Shown here: positions 24,108-37,437 of the stretch, piece after piece
How positions within the stretch are numbered: position 1 is the first letter of the stretch
Layout: the number at the start of each line of letters is the position of its first letter
NCBI RefSeq assembly: GCF_005239225.2
Contig: NC_133287.1
Location: 5,499,493 to 5,563,492, forward strand
DNA from: Populus alba
Lineage: Eukaryota; Streptophyta; Magnoliopsida; Malpighiales; Salicaceae
Direction: 5' to 3'
DNA length: 64,000 nucleotides
Program-made: the position numbers and the translations under genes
The notes under the pieces: generated by a model
Told to the model about the DNA's origin: nothing
The model's input: the letters and a program-made list of their open reading frames with translations, nothing else
The model's database searches: none

Positions 24108-25728
24108 TTTAAAGAAAATTTAGATTCAAAATTTTATGAACCAACACTACTACAAACTTGATTGCTAAGATGATTTGACTATGATAAGAAAGTTTATGTT
24201 TGTTATTTGACAAGTATGTTTACTTGTTTAATTTGTTTAGCATGTTTATGTTTGTTAATTTGAACTAATATGTATGTGTAAGACATCAAAACTTAATATT
24301 TATGCATGACTATATTTGATGTAAGATATTTATATGTATTTCTTAATGCTTATTTGATATATATTAAAGGGATAATTGCCTATATCTATAACAAAAAAAA
24401 AATATTTATCCAAAAAACCCATTAAAATATTTTTGTATTTATTTATCTTTTAAAAAAAAATTTTAAACCAAAAAAACCCAAATATCTAACTCTTACTTAA
24501 CACCATAAACTAATTTGGCTTTCTTAATATGAAAAAGAAAAAACATATTTTAAGCTCTTAAAATTAAAAAAACAATATTTATAGGTTTTATTTAAGAAAT
24601 ATTTCACAAGATTATATATGTATAATATTATATGATTTGGGATTTCTCAATTCTTTATGCATTCCTACTTGCATAAAAAACAAGAAGAAATAAGTCCTTA
24701 CAAAATTTAGTCTAACCTTAATCCTCAATGTTGATACAACACATAATAATTTTTTTTTAAAAAAAACAATAAGTTTATTAAACTAAAAAATCATAAAAAA
24801 TAAACACCCTAGTTGACCAAGGATTCAATAGAAAATAAAAAACAATATAAAATCTATAAGTAATGGGAAAAAATATTAAAAATAAGAAAAATAAATAAAA
24901 AAAGATATATTTAATAAATATAGATTAATCCTCCTAAAGTCTTTTTTTTAGCATGAATGTAGAGCATTATGGTTGATCTCAAACATACTTGGCTATTTTA
25001 AAATATAATGCCAAAAATGAAAAGAGTTAAGGATCTTGATCACTTAACACTCCAAGCTAAACATTTTGATTTTGATTTTTTTTTTTTTATCACTTTAAGT
25101 TCTGGGATACAGATTCATTAGCTCCAACATAAAGATTTGAGAAATTTTAGGTTAAGAAACAATCTATAAAGATTATATTGTATTGTATTGTATTGTATTG
25201 TATTGAGAATTTATTATATCAGGGCATGTTTGGAATTGTAGTAGCGGTTGCGGTGTCATATGAAAATATCATATGCGTCTATAAATATTAGGAATGTCAT
25301 AAGTGGTTTGACTTAACCTTTCAATGATCGGTTTCTAGGTGTAATTATTATCCTTTTATTAATAATTTTCGATTTAGATATTTTATCATGGAGTGTGTCT
25401 ACCATGTCAAATCATATTTGTTCGTAACATTATAGTCATTGACCTTTGAATAAGATTTGAAACTCTTTTCAAATCTCATTTCACATTGTGCAAGGATCTA
25501 ACAATCAATACTATTTGAGAACATGTATAAATATTTTTTCTATTTCATCTAGAGTGATAAATCCTCTCTTGATCACTCAAATACCTTGATATAGTTTATA
25601 TTATATCCAATGTCTGCCAATTTATTATATTTACCAAGATAATGTGTAACATGATCAAAACATAGCGCTCCCTATATAAAATAACTTAAGGATCTCAAGT
25701 TAAAGAATTACTTACACGACTCCAATTG
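24108..25728. other. AT-rich intergenic DNA with a TATTG microsatellite
   Basis: No gene is visible. A pentanucleotide (TATTG)n run of about six units lies at 25166-25204. At about 25218, GGGCATGTTTGGAATTGTAG followed by TAGCGGTTGCGG resembles the start of a hAT-like MITE, but no opposite end is identified. Confidence 0.6.
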
Positions 25729-26056
25729 CTCGACTAGACATTATTCGAGCTTTAATTGCTTTAGCTACTCAAAAGAGATGAAGGACTTATAAGCTTGATT
25801 TAATGTACAATCTCCTAAATAAAGTTCTAAAAGAAGAAATCTACATGGAGCAATCACTCGACATTATAGTAAAAGGTAACAAAGATAAAGTATTAAAATT
25901 AAAAAGAGCATTGTATAGGCTCAAGCAAGTAAATTGATAACTACTTTAATAATAAAGGATTTAAGAGAAGTAAGAGTGAGCTAACATTCTACATTAAAAT
26001 CCAAGGTAACTCTAACACCTTTATTATCTCTTTGTATATTGATGACTGTTATGGTT
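25729..26056 (+). mobile_element. Ty1/copia reverse-transcriptase fragment
   Basis: Translated pieces match the copia RT domain in order: TIRALIALATQKR, KLDLMYNLLNKVLKEEIYME, VLKLKRALYRLKQ, then, after stops, KSELTFYIKIQG and IISLYIDDC, corresponding to the YVDD catalytic box. Stops (for example after ATQKR) and loss of surrounding domains show it is a remnant. No LTRs are seen next to it. Confidence 0.8.
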
Positions 26057-26285
26057 GTTGTTGATGCTAAGGAATCGTTCATAGAGTTGAGGAGAGATGT
26101 TGATTGTAGCACGATTGCTAGTAATGTTGGATGAAAAGCTGCAACTCACGACTTTGTAGAGATGTAATAAAGCTATTACAGTGTTTTTTTTTTTTTTTGG
26201 CCTAGATAAGGGCTATTATGAGGGTGGAGATAATAGGGCTTATGTAGGTGGGGTAGGCTGGTTGACAATGGTTGCCAAGAGTAAA

Positions 26286-26753
26286 GTGTGTTTGTTTTTT
26301 AGATAGCTTTTGCGGTTGTGGTTTTTTTTTAAAAAAAGTAAGTTTAAAAAAGTGTGGATAGGTGTGGTTAGTTGGATTTAGATACGTGTTTTGGTAAAAT
26401 TATGGTTGAAGTTTATATGTAGCAAAAAAACATGCAACTAAAACCTTTGGTTGTAGTTGTTTTTCAAAAGTGTTTTTTTTCTTAGAAATGCATCAAAAAT
26501 TTTTTTTTATTTTTAAAAAATTATTTTTAATATCAGCGCATAAAAATGATCTAAAAATACAAAAAAAAAATTTCAAGTAAAAGAAAAAAATATAAAAAAT
26601 CAAATTTTGAAAAAAATGCTTTTGAAATGTAAAAACAAACAAAGTGTTACGAAACTCAATTAAAAAAGCATGTAAAAACTATGTTTCAAACTCAATTTTT
26701 TTGATAAGTCCAACGGTATGAAACGCAGAAGCTACAACTAAACAAACGCACCC
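26286..26753. mobile_element. MITE-like element with imperfect terminal inverted repeats
   Basis: The left end GTGTGTTTGTTTTTTAGATA continues into GCTTTTGCGGTTGTGG. The right end, read in reverse complement, is GGGTGCGTTTGTTTAGTTGT continuing into AGCTTCTGCGTTTCAT. The ends align with a few mismatches and gaps. The interior has AAAGTGTTTTT, AGAAATGCATCAAAA and ATCAGCGCATAAAAATGAT blocks of a MITE family I recognise as common in poplar-like genomes. Exact ends and target-site duplication are unresolved. Confidence 0.6.
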
Positions 26754-29150
26754 ATAGAGGGCTAGTACCAGTGGTAAGGATGAGTGTATATAGATGATTT
26801 TTTGCATTAACTAATTCTCATCTAAAATTCATCTTCCCTTTTTATATGTGTATAACCACTTTTTTATATGCAAAATAAATTTTTTCTTTTTTCTCCTAAT
26901 TACTTGGTCTCCAAGCAACAAAAAAAAAATCACTTTAGTCCCTCATTTTTTTTATGCATTTTTGGTCCCCTTGTACATATATATTTTTTGAGTTTTGATT
27001 TTTTTATATTTTGATATATTTAAAAAAGGCAACGTGAACCGCTAAATCAATGAGAAAATTAAACAATAATTTTGAAATAAAAGTGTTAATAGCTGAACAC
27101 TTTTAAAAATAAAATTTGGAATTCTTTAAAGACCTAAAAATACCAAAAATGATGCAAATATATCAAAAATATAATTTTTGTATTGTTTTTTTTTTTTTTT
27201 TTTGGATTTTTCTTGAAAACTGTTAATAAAATAAGGTAAAGATAAAGTTATAACATGGAGAGAAAAAAATAATTTTTTTCAAATGTGTTTTTCTAAAGAG
27301 ACCAAGGACTTTTTTGTTTTTACGGTTATAAAATATTTTTGCAAACATTATTATCTTATACTTTAAATTTATTTTTTTAAAATATTTTTAGATTATTTTA
27401 AATATACTAATATTAAAAATAAATTTAAATAAAAATTATTTTAATATAATTTTTAATAAAAATATTTTAAAAAATAATCAAGAGGCATTCATGCGTAGAA
27501 AACAAAACAAAAAGAAAAGATAAAAATGAAAGAGGGACGCACGAAGGGAGAGAAAAGAGGCCCAGTCAATGAAAGAAAAAAAGCGCGTCCGAGTACATCG
27601 GAAGTGAGGGCCCTCAACCACCACTCCCTATTTCTCTAAATAAATAAATAAAAACAAAACCTTTTCGTTGGCAGTTACATCTCCCAAATATCCACAAGGC
27701 CATCTCTACATGTTCTTATTGATTGGGTCCCATCTAACCCCACCAACATGATAAAAAATACAAGAAAAATTCTTTTTGATTTTCTTTAAAAAAAAAAAAA
27801 TTTAAAACGTTGATGAATTTTTTTTAGGGTTTTTAGAAATGTTGTAGTATTTTTTTTTTTTAAAAAATTTAGTTAAAATTGTATTAAAATAATATTTTTG
27901 TTATTTTTTAAAAAATTATTTTTAATATAGTACATTAAAACAATAGAAAAAAACTAAAAAATTAATTTATAACAAATAAAAAATTAAAAAATTAAATTTT
28001 TTTAAGAATATTTCTAAAATGTAAAGATAAACCTGATCTTAAAAATGCTGACGAGCCTGTGATACATGTAGCTGACATGTTAGCTATGGGTATGGATTCT
28101 AAATTAATAAAATATTATTCTAAATTTAATGCATATACCCTTGCTGAGGGTATATGGATTACTATAACCATTGATAAAACCAGAATCCTTAAAAAAAAAA
28201 AAAAAAAAAAAAAAAGGGTTGTTGAGTATGATTGATAGAAAGCGGTGCTTCTGTCTAGAAAAAATAATGGAAGTCCTTAAAAAATAAACCAAAAAAAGAA
28301 AGAAAAATAGTGGCAAACAGAAACAGATAGGTTGCTGGGGTGGCTGGCAGAGGGGAGCTAGCTACAGAGAGAGAGAGAGAGAGAGAGAAACTGGAAGACA
28401 GAAAACAAAGAAAGAGTTGTAAGAGAAACACCAAAAAGATGGTGGAGGAGATCCTCCATGATCATCTTGCAAAGGGGCAGTAATAGAAAAGTTTTATTAA
28501 TCTAGTAAAAAACAAAAATATACTAATACCATTTCCTTGCTGCCTTTTTTGTTTCTGTTTGAGCTTCTCCTTCTATCCACCCTGCCACCCCCTCATTGTA
28601 TTTCCTCCTCTTGAAGGATTTTTGGTATCAAAATTGCATTATTGCCCTTCACAACAACAGCACTAAAGCACCCTTTCTGGCCCTTATTTATGGTAGATTC
28701 AATGCCCCTTTTGCTTTTTTCTTTTGGATTGCTTGTTCCTGAGGGTATTCCTTGATTCTTAATTGTCTGTTATAAGCTCACTTTTTTTTTTTTTTTTACC
28801 TTTCTGCTAACTTTTGTGTTATCTTTTTTTGCTTCCCCTGCTGTTTGTCCCATTTGCAGCTGCATTTTATTGATGTGGAGATTTAGAGGGAGATTATAGC
28901 CTGCTCTTCCATTTTATGTGGTCTTTCAAGACAAGGGTGTAGATAAGTGTTTTTAAAATACAAGGATGAGGGACCCTGAGATGATCAAATGTGAAGACTT
29001 TTCGTGTTTTTGTAGCATAGTTGTTTGTAAATCAAAGATTTTGCATTAGTTGTTGTTGTTATTGTTGTTGTTAATTGAAAGGGTGGTTTTGCAAAGGAAA
29101 CCTGGCGATCATTGTTGCTACCTCCACTGCCAAATTTGATTCATCAAGCA
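26754..29150. other. Intergenic DNA and upstream region of the LRR-kinase gene
   Basis: AT-rich sequence with homopolymer runs, including A-rich 28190-28216. Another MITE-like block lies at about 27.8-28.0 kb, and a (GA)n tract lies at about 28367-28388. The part from about 28.4 kb on is less AT-biased and pyrimidine-rich and probably includes the promoter and 5' UTR of the gene starting at 29151. No separate gene is supportable. Confidence 0.5.
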
Positions 29151-32100
29151 ATGAGGGGTAGATGGAAAACAATTTGATTCCAATTTTTGTTCTTTTTGGT
29201 TTTGATTCTTGGTCTTGAAAATCAATGCTCCTGGTCGCTTAATGATGAGGGTAATTCTTCGTTTTATGCTTTCTTATTTTTTATTGACATGTATCTGTTA
29301 AAATGCAATTGCAGAACCAATCTTGGTCTTGATATATGAATGTAATGTGGGCAGGATTGGTTTTGCTGGAATTCCGGGGACGAGTGAATTCTGATCCTTT
29401 CCGTGCTCTTTCAAATTGGAATCCCAGTGACATTGATCCTTGCTCATGGTCTGGTGTTCATTGCGCTGCTGGAAAAGTGCAAATACTGTAAGTCGCTATT
29501 CATTCTTCCTTTAAAAGAGCTAATAATTATCGCTCCCCTTACAAATAGGAAAAAAATTGAAATTTCTCCCTTCATATATTGTTTTTGTTTCTAATCTGAG
29601 GTGTAAGCGATGGAGGATTTTGTAGATGACTTCCGTTAATTTTGTTGATGGAATTGTGATATAGAGTAGTGTTTGCCGTTGCATTTTAGAGAATGGAACA
29701 TTTCATGTGGGCGCTGAATGATCAGCCATATTAATGTTGTTCAGTGCACTTGTAGGGATCTGAGCGGTTTTTCTTTGGAAGGGACATTAGCGCCGGAGCT
29801 TGGCAAACTTGTTAACTTAACATCTCTGTAAGGTTTCATAATTTTGCTGTACTTTCTTTGATGGAACTTGGGGTTTAGGAGTTAAGCATTTGATTCCAAC
29901 ATATGACTGAGCTGTTCAAGCCTCTGAGAATGTAATCGAATACTGCAATTAGCCTATTTCTACTGATTGAATATGAATTTGGCCAAGATGCTTGGGGACT
30001 GTTTGGATTTTAGGGTTTAAAAATAATTGGACTTTCTAATTCTTTCTTTACTTTCATGACAGTGTACTCTACCGAAACCATTTCACTGGTGCCATTCCTA
30101 AAGAGATTGGAGAGCTCAGAAAGCTGGAATTACTGGACCTGAGGAATAATAACTTCAGTGGAGCAATTCCAGAAGAAATAGGAAGATTACTGTCATTGAA
30201 ACACTTGTGTGTGATCTGTCTTTCCTTTTTATTGTTTTGATGGCTTATGTTGTGTAGTTAAGTAGCCTGAAATGATTTCTATCTTAGGTTGCTAAGAGAC
30301 AATAATTTTGAGGGAAGCATTCCTCTGGAGATCAGGAGGCTTAACCTGCTTTCTGAATTTCGATTTGATGGAAACCTTGCATCTGCTGCTGCTACTGGAG
30401 TTAGCTTTGTCAATAGAAAACTTGGACATGGGTAAGTGACTTTTTCCTTCTTTCCTTATCAAAAACTCATCTGCGGGGTACAATTGTTTTTGCCATGATG
30501 GATATATTGCCAACCATACCTAAGTTGAGTTTTAGTCTTGGTGTGAACTGTGACATGTTATAACTAAATTGAAGCACCTGGAATTCACCATAAATTAGGA
30601 GAGAAAAACTATTAGTTACACCTGATCAATACCTCTCCACATCGTCATTGGTTTTTCCATCAATTTAGAAGACAAAAGTCTCTTCCTTTTTCTATTGTTT
30701 GCACCCCTCTCACAAGAAATACCACATGAAAGCTATCTGACATGTCAGATAAATTTAGCATGAGGTGATTATGGACTTCGTAGACATGTAGTTTAAGAGC
30801 ACTGATATATTCCCATTCTTGCTAGCTTAAAAATAGTTTGTCCTTATCTCCCATGTCTTGCATTAAGCATGCTACTAACATTTGGAAGTGATGAGCATCC
30901 CTTTTTTATTTGATTCGTTCTAACCGATCATCAGGTATCATTTTGTGAATGGAAGTTATTGAAGTTGAAGGTATGGTTCAGTTTTAAATAATCTGTTTTT
31001 TCTTTGATCTAAAATGTATGTATTGTGCAGGCATGTGGTGGAGCAGCTGGAAGCACTTGAATGGGGCGAAATTCATTCATATTTTCCCAATTAAAGGAGC
31101 TTTTATGCGATTACCTGACTTCCATGACATTGCCAATTGTATGGAACTTATATATGCTTTACACCAACCAACAATGCTCACACACATGTACAATTTTTAT
31201 GTATACGGATGCAGATATAGTGGATTATCCCAGAAGATATCCACTTTTGACATATTTGCATTGTAGTAGTGGTGGTTTACCGTGTGTTACTTTCTACGTG
31301 ATTGCCTTAACCTCTCATTAAAAGGTTCAAGCTCCGGGCGGAAGGATTACTCTGCATGGTCGCCAAAGAAAATTGCTTGTTGTTAAGCAGATAGTGAGTA
31401 CTAAACATTCTCCAACCTTGGTTGTTTTGCCTTTTATTTGGGTACTTGTGGGACAAATCTGATACCTTTGCACTGAGCAGGATCACCTGAGCAAAATGTA
31501 GAGATCCTTGCCAATTTTGTACGTCGCAGACTACTTGAGCAGTCCAGTAACCTCCAGCGTGCACCTGCGGGTGGTGGATCTTCCTCTCAACCAATTATTG
31601 CTACTTCCAACCACGGCGCGAAGTAGTGGGGAGGCTTTCCCAGCAATACCAAACCACAGAAAGCATCAACCTCAATCCCCCATGCCATTGGATTCACCTG
31701 CTAATCCTCCAACAATAGGAGCTAAGGCTTCAACTCATTCTGCTGAAAAGCCATTTGAAAGAACAATCTTAACATCAATAGAATTCCTCTGGAAATACAT
31801 CCAGGATGTATTTCCTAATCATTCCAATCGTGGGTGTCTTGATCATTTTTGTAGCAGGCTTGCTCTTTAGGTGCCGGAAACAAGGAGTGGCAACCATAGG
31901 TCCTTGGAAGACTGGTCTAAGTGGCAGTTGCAGGAAAGCATTTATTACAAGGTGAACTCACTAGTGTGAAATAAAGGCAAATGAAAAAACGAACAAAAAG
32001 AAACTGTTGACGCTTTATATTGATCAGGTAGGCTGATTAGGCTGTAGCTCATTTATTTTATCAACATGATTAACACATAAACTTGTGTGATAGTGACCAA

Positions 32101-32244
32101 ATGACTTGATTGAACTGGTGTCAACTGTGGACGTTTCTTGTCTCGCCCACAATGAATGTCACCTTAGGATTGTGGCACATGTTTGAGATGCCTGAGGATA
32201 AGAGGTCATATTTAAGTCTCTTCACGCACGACTTTTGGAGGCAT

Positions 32245-34230
32245 ACCTAACACAATGAGGATTAGGAATGTCAAGACTTGTATTTCATGACATGTGAATT
32301 TACTTTAATCAAATTGTCTTTTAATTTTGGTTGACATCTTATCAACTTAATTATTTGATCGCTACATTTTTCTTTGTATAACGAGAAAGAGGTGAGAACT
32401 ACACAGCAAGGCTCACTCATTTTCATATCACTGATTCAGTAAATCTTCCACAGTTCTTGGCTTCATCGTGCATAGATGAGTCCTGCCATTAAGCATCTTT
32501 CATGACATTTCATTATCTTTCTGCAATGTGTTGTCTACTTGTTAGACTTAGTGTCCGCGTCCAGGTCTTAAAGCGTTTATTGTTTATTCCATGATCCTGT
32601 ATTTGTTCAATTTATTTGAACGTAATCGTTGGTTGTATGAATAGTAGGGAGTTCCCAAGCTAAATCGGTTCAGACTGGAAACTGCCCTGTGAGTCTTACG
32701 CAATATCATTGATTAATATGTGTGATGGTATTTCACTGCACTATAAGAACATTGCTAGTGTGGTTGAGATTTCTGTCTGCATCGCAACTCAGTGGCTTCT
32801 TCAAGATTTGGTCCAAAAGAACATCTGCCAGAGATGGCTTCATCCGGAAAAGGTTTGCCCTTTAACGTTAGATGCCATTGATTTTATTTGACAAATCTCT
32901 CTAGTGTTTAAACTAAAAAATTTTGTTCTGGCCCCATCTTCTTGCTGTGTGATGATTACACTAATCACCCCGGATTAATCGAGAACTTTGTANNNNNNNN
33001 NNNNNNNNNNNNNNNNNNNNNNNNNNNNNNNNNNNNNNNNNNNNNNNNNNNNNNNNNNNNNNNNNNNNNNNNNNNNNNNNNNNNNNNNNNNNNNNNNNNN
33101 NNNNNNNNNNNNNNNNNNNNNNNNNNNNNNNNNNNNNNNNNNNNNNNNNNNNNNNNNNNNNNNNNNNNNNNNNNNNNNNNNNNNNNNNNNNNNNNNNNNN
33201 NNNNNNNNNNNNNNNNNNNNNNNNNNNNNNNNNNNNNNNNNNNNNNNNNNNNNNNNNNNNNNNNNNNNNNNNNNNNNNNNNNNNNNNNNNNNNNNNNNNN
33301 NNNNNNNNNNNNNNNNNNNNNNNNNNNNNNNNNNNNNNNNNNNNNNNNNNNNNNNNNNNNNNNNNNNNNNNNNNNNNNNNNNNNNNNNNNNNNNNNNNNN
33401 NNNNNNNNNNNNNNNNNNNNNNNNNNNNNNNNNNNNNNNNNNNNNNNNNNNNNNNNNNNNNNNNNNNNNNNNNNNNNNNNNNNNNNNNNNNNACCTAATA
33501 CTTGTAGATTAAGGAAGTGTCAAGACTTGTTTTATGAACATGGTGAATTTATTTTTAATCAATTTGTTAATTTTGGTTGACGAGTTGTATTCAACTTAAT
33601 TATTTTGATTGCTACATTTTTTTATAACGAGAAATGAGTGAACTACACAGCAGATAGGCTCTCATTTTTATCACTAGTTCAGTAAAAATCAAGTTCTGGT
33701 TCATGTGCAGTGATGAGCTCCTGCATTAAGTTTCACGCTGAGCTTTATCTATTTTCTGCATGTGTTGTCTCTGTTAGATTAGTTGGTCGGTCGCGAGTCT
33801 TAAAGCGTTATTTGTTTATTCCATGATTCTGTAATTTGGATCAATTTATTCAATGAACGTAATGCAGTTGGTTTGTAGATGAAATATAGGGGTTCCCAAG
33901 CTGTAATACGATCAGAGCCCCTGGAAACGTGAGCCTGTGAGGATTTCAGCAATATCATTTGATACATTTGATGGTTTCACTGCATATAAGGGAACACTGT
34001 CTAGTGGAGTTGAGATTTCTGTTGCATCAACTACAGTGGCTTCTTCCAAAGATTGGTCAAAGAATGCAGAGATGGCATACCGGAAAAAGGTTTGGCCTTT
34101 AACGTATAGCATGGCAATTGATTTTGATTTATGCAAATAAATTCTCTCTTTTACTAAAATTTTGTTCTGCAAAGTCTTTTGGTGTGTAGATTTGATACAC
34201 TATCACAGGATTAATCATAAAAAGAACTTT
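32245..34230. repeat. Same sequence on both sides of the assembly gap
   Basis: 32245-32992 and 33493 to about 34230 are copies of one intron-plus-exon segment of the LRR-kinase gene. They share, in order, TCAAGACTTG, TTTTGGTTGAC, ACTACACAGCA, AAGCGTTTAT, GTTCCCAAGCT, GTTGAGATTTCTGT and GGATTAATC..GAACTTTGTA. They differ by many small indels, more in the left copy, whose exon is unreadable. This looks like two unmerged contig ends or haplotypes. Confidence 0.85.
32993..33492. other. Assembly gap of exactly 500 N
   Basis: An unbroken run of 500 N; the round number suggests a placeholder of unknown true length. Any frame running through it is meaningless. Confidence 0.99.
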
Positions 34231-35263
34231 GTAAAACCTCATGGCTTCTGTGAGAGGATGAACCTTTCAATAGGATGAGCGTGGTTTTTGAAATAATGTC
34301 ATCCAAAAATGGAACTCTCTTTGAGCAATCTGCATGGTAAGGTTCTCAGTTAATAAAACTTTGGGGTAGGGGATTTTGTCAATGTTGCTGGTGCAAATGT
34401 TGGAAAGGCTGAAAGTCTCAAACATTTCTTTGTTTTTTTAGTTAAAGAAATGGAACATCTCGACTGGAATACAAGGATGAGGATTATTATGGGTGTTTCT
34501 TATTGCCTGCAATATATGCACCATGATCTGAATCCACCTATAGCACATTCTAAACTGTGTTCACGCGCTATCTTCTTAACAGATGATTATGCTGCTAAGG
34601 TACATCCTTTACTCTGTCATGGATTAACTACGACTTGTCTTCTTTTCATTTTTTTATTTTAATTTAATCTCACTATCTCGATTTTGCTTTCTCAGATTGC
34701 TGAGATCTGTTTTTTGCCTCAAGCTACATCAAACTCAAAGGTCTCAGGCGAATTGGAGGATTCACTGCCACCGCATGTTTGATCCCATGGAAAAAACATC
34801 TATTTCGTACTTTGGGGGTTTTGTTGCTTGAAATATTTCCGGGAAGCTCCATAACTCGGAAGAACAAGGACCCCTTGAAAAATGGGTAAGTCTACTAAAT
34901 CTCATAACCTAATCATAGCTTTCAGCTTTAACTCGTGGCTAAATATTTGTTCTATCTACAGACTAGATGGTTTCTGTAACCTTATAATTTTAAACTTCCA
35001 GGCTGCTGAATATTTGAATGGCAAGCGGAGCATCAGCTGCATGATTGATCCAAGCCTTAAGTCTTTCAAAAACAACGATCTTGACATCATCTGTGAGATT
35101 ATCCAACAATGTATCCAATCAGATGCAAGGCACAGACCAACAATGAAGGAGATCACCTCCAAATTGAGGGAAGTGATTTCTATCTCACCTGATCAAGCAA
35201 CCCCCAGACTTTCTCCTCTGTGGGTGGGCTGAGCTTGAGATATTATCCGTAGAGGCAACTTAG

Positions 35264-37437
35264 AGCTCTCCCCCCTTCTGACTCTTGTTGCAAGTAAAGT
35301 CTCTCTCATACTCTGTGTGTCAAAATATAAAAGTTAGCTTTTCAATCGGTGCTGCCCCAAAATCATCAAATACGGAACCCAATCCTTGGCTTTCCCGTCC
35401 CTTTGTTTTTTGGTCCCGTTATTGTATTCTTTAATCTGATTCATTCTATTAGTCATATTTTTTTCCCCATTTCTCCTAGCATTTGCACATTACTATGAGA
35501 ATGTGAATATAGGGTTTCGTTTGGTGGGGGTGTTGTGTTCCAAATGGTAAAAGGAATATGTATTTTGTGATTGACTTTTGTGGTGTAAAAAACTAACATA
35601 GCACTGGGATTTTAGTCCTAGTGAACTTATTAATTGTGAGAATTTGTTTGATTAATAGCTAGTTTGTTTATGCTCTCACAGTTTCTGATGGCCTTTGGCA
35701 CAATTGCTTTCGATTGATTTCATGAATTCCAATTGTAGTAATGGAAGTAGAGAACTTCTGATAGAACTGAACAATTATAGCTGTTAGCTTCTTGTTGGAA
35801 AAAGGGACTCGCAATCTTTCGGATTTTGAAGCCATTCTGATTCCAGTAGCAGCAAGTAAACTCTCCATAAATTTGAGAAGTTCGAATTTCACTTATCATT
35901 CATGTAAGTTTTCCATGCATGCTCATAAGAACCCTCGAAAAGATCTTAAACTCGCCCATGACATGAATATGGTTCTTTCACTAAGGCCGTTCTTTGCGGT
36001 CCAAACGCCCAATTTCAAATTTAATTACTATTTTTTTTTTTTTAAAAAGATGATGATGGTGTCGATTACGCAGTCTTCCATTGCTGGAGAAAAAGACTGT
36101 GGCCAGCTCAATATGCCTTGTTAAGTTCAAGTCAATAGATCAAGAAATAAACATGAGGGAGTTTACCATGAATGATCATTAATGCTTTTAAATTAAAATT
36201 CAATAATTGGTTTGATGATAAATCAAAGGGTCTACGTTGAACTGGCCATACACTCTTCTAATTGTTTCGATTGGAGTCTTGTATTCTTTTGTCTTGTATT
36301 GATTTTGTTGTCCTGCTTTTTATTGCTTGGAACCTTAGTGATGGAGTAACTCTTCCATTTATGAAATTATGTAATTAAATAAATAAGAAAACAAAAATAA
36401 ACATGTAAAAATTAATTTACTTTAATTAATTAGGTTGTTTTTTTCTTAATTAACTTACTTGATTTTAATGCATTTAATTTTTACCTGAAATGATGAAATT
36501 AAAAAAAAAAAAAAAAAAAAAAAAGAGTTATTGAATTATGAGTTGTGAAGGATTCAACTTTATACTCTCACATAAAGAATGTCATCATCTGAATTATGAG
36601 AGAATAAAAGGACTAAATCAATTAAAATAAGAGTAGGAGGTTCTTTATAAAGAAAAAGGAATACAAGGATCAAATTTTGGTAGAACTCATAAATTAAAGA
36701 GTATAAATTTATTAAGTTAATCAGGTCATATAAATTCCCTCCTATAGTTAATTTTAGTTATTGTCTTTTTGCTAAAAAAAACCATAAAAAAAAAAATTGC
36801 AGATACAATGATCTATTATAGCTAATTGAGTAAATTATAAATTAATCCTTATAATTTTGAGAAACGAATTATTAGTGCCCTTCTTTCAGTAGGTAATTAT
36901 TTAGTTCCTTGACCAAAGCTGAACACACTTGATTTGATATTATTTAATATTACTTTATTTCCAAAACATTTTCTTTTTATCAATCTTTCGAGAATATCTA
37001 TTAATTTTTTTAAAATAAGAAAATGTAAAAGAATATAAAAGGAATGAAAAGAACTAAATAATTAGCTTTTGAAATTAGTAAGGGATTGATAATTTGTTGA
37101 TTTCTCAAAATCACATGGATTGAATTATAATTTACTCAAGTTAAGTAGTTGATATAATAATTAGAAGGGAAGGAGAGTCTTAGTTTAATACCGACCATGG
37201 TAGAGGATTAGTTGATATTATAACTTGCTCTCTCTTTTTCATTATTATTATTATTATTATGTTGAACGTTATCTGTTTTTTTCTTGTTGTATATTAAACG
37301 TTATAAAACACAAGATTGACATCGATCTGCAAGAAGAAAAAAAGGTTGAAAAACCAAAACCAGGAGGGGGAAAAACCATCAGAAAGAAACGGAAAAGCAG
37401 AAAAAAGCTAGCCCTAAAACCCTAAAAAGATGAACAA
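35264..37437. other. Intergenic DNA between two convergent genes
   Basis: It lies between the 3' end of the LRR-kinase gene (+) and the stop of the DOG1-like gene (-). It contains a poly-A run at about 36498-36524 and an ATT run near 37240-37260. No coding region or RNA gene is supportable. Confidence 0.6.

Larger units (their letters stand above)
29151..35263 (+). pseudogene. MRH1: MRH1/MDIS1-like LRR receptor-like kinase, broken as assembled
   Basis: Five exons are clear: 29151-29250, 29355-29487, 29756-29827, 30063-30206 and 30288-30431. They encode a signal-peptide-like segment, the LRR N-cap (FRGRVNSDP, SNWNPSDIDPCSW) and LRRs (DLSGFSLEGTLAPELGKL, GAIPKEIGELRKLELLDLR). Later pieces are a TM segment near 31810-31880 (YFLIIPIVGVLIIFVAGLLF, then CRKQ, TIGPWKTGLSG), the kinase N-lobe near 33960-34090 (AYKGTLSSGVEISV), the core at 34450-34600 (MEHLDWNTRMRIIMG, MHHDLNPPIAHS), and the C-lobe to the TAG at 35261 (DARHRPTMKEITSKLREV). 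MHHDLNPP in place of HRDLKPxN fits this family's atypical kinases. Breaks: TGA as codon 9 (29175), several single-base frameshifts (for example an extra G near 35220), and a 500-N gap inside the kinase. Whether it is a true pseudogene or poor sequence is open. Confidence 0.8.

Noticed and set aside
32942..33580. Open frames running through the N gap
   Set aside because: 500 of the bases are unknown, so the frame is an artefact.
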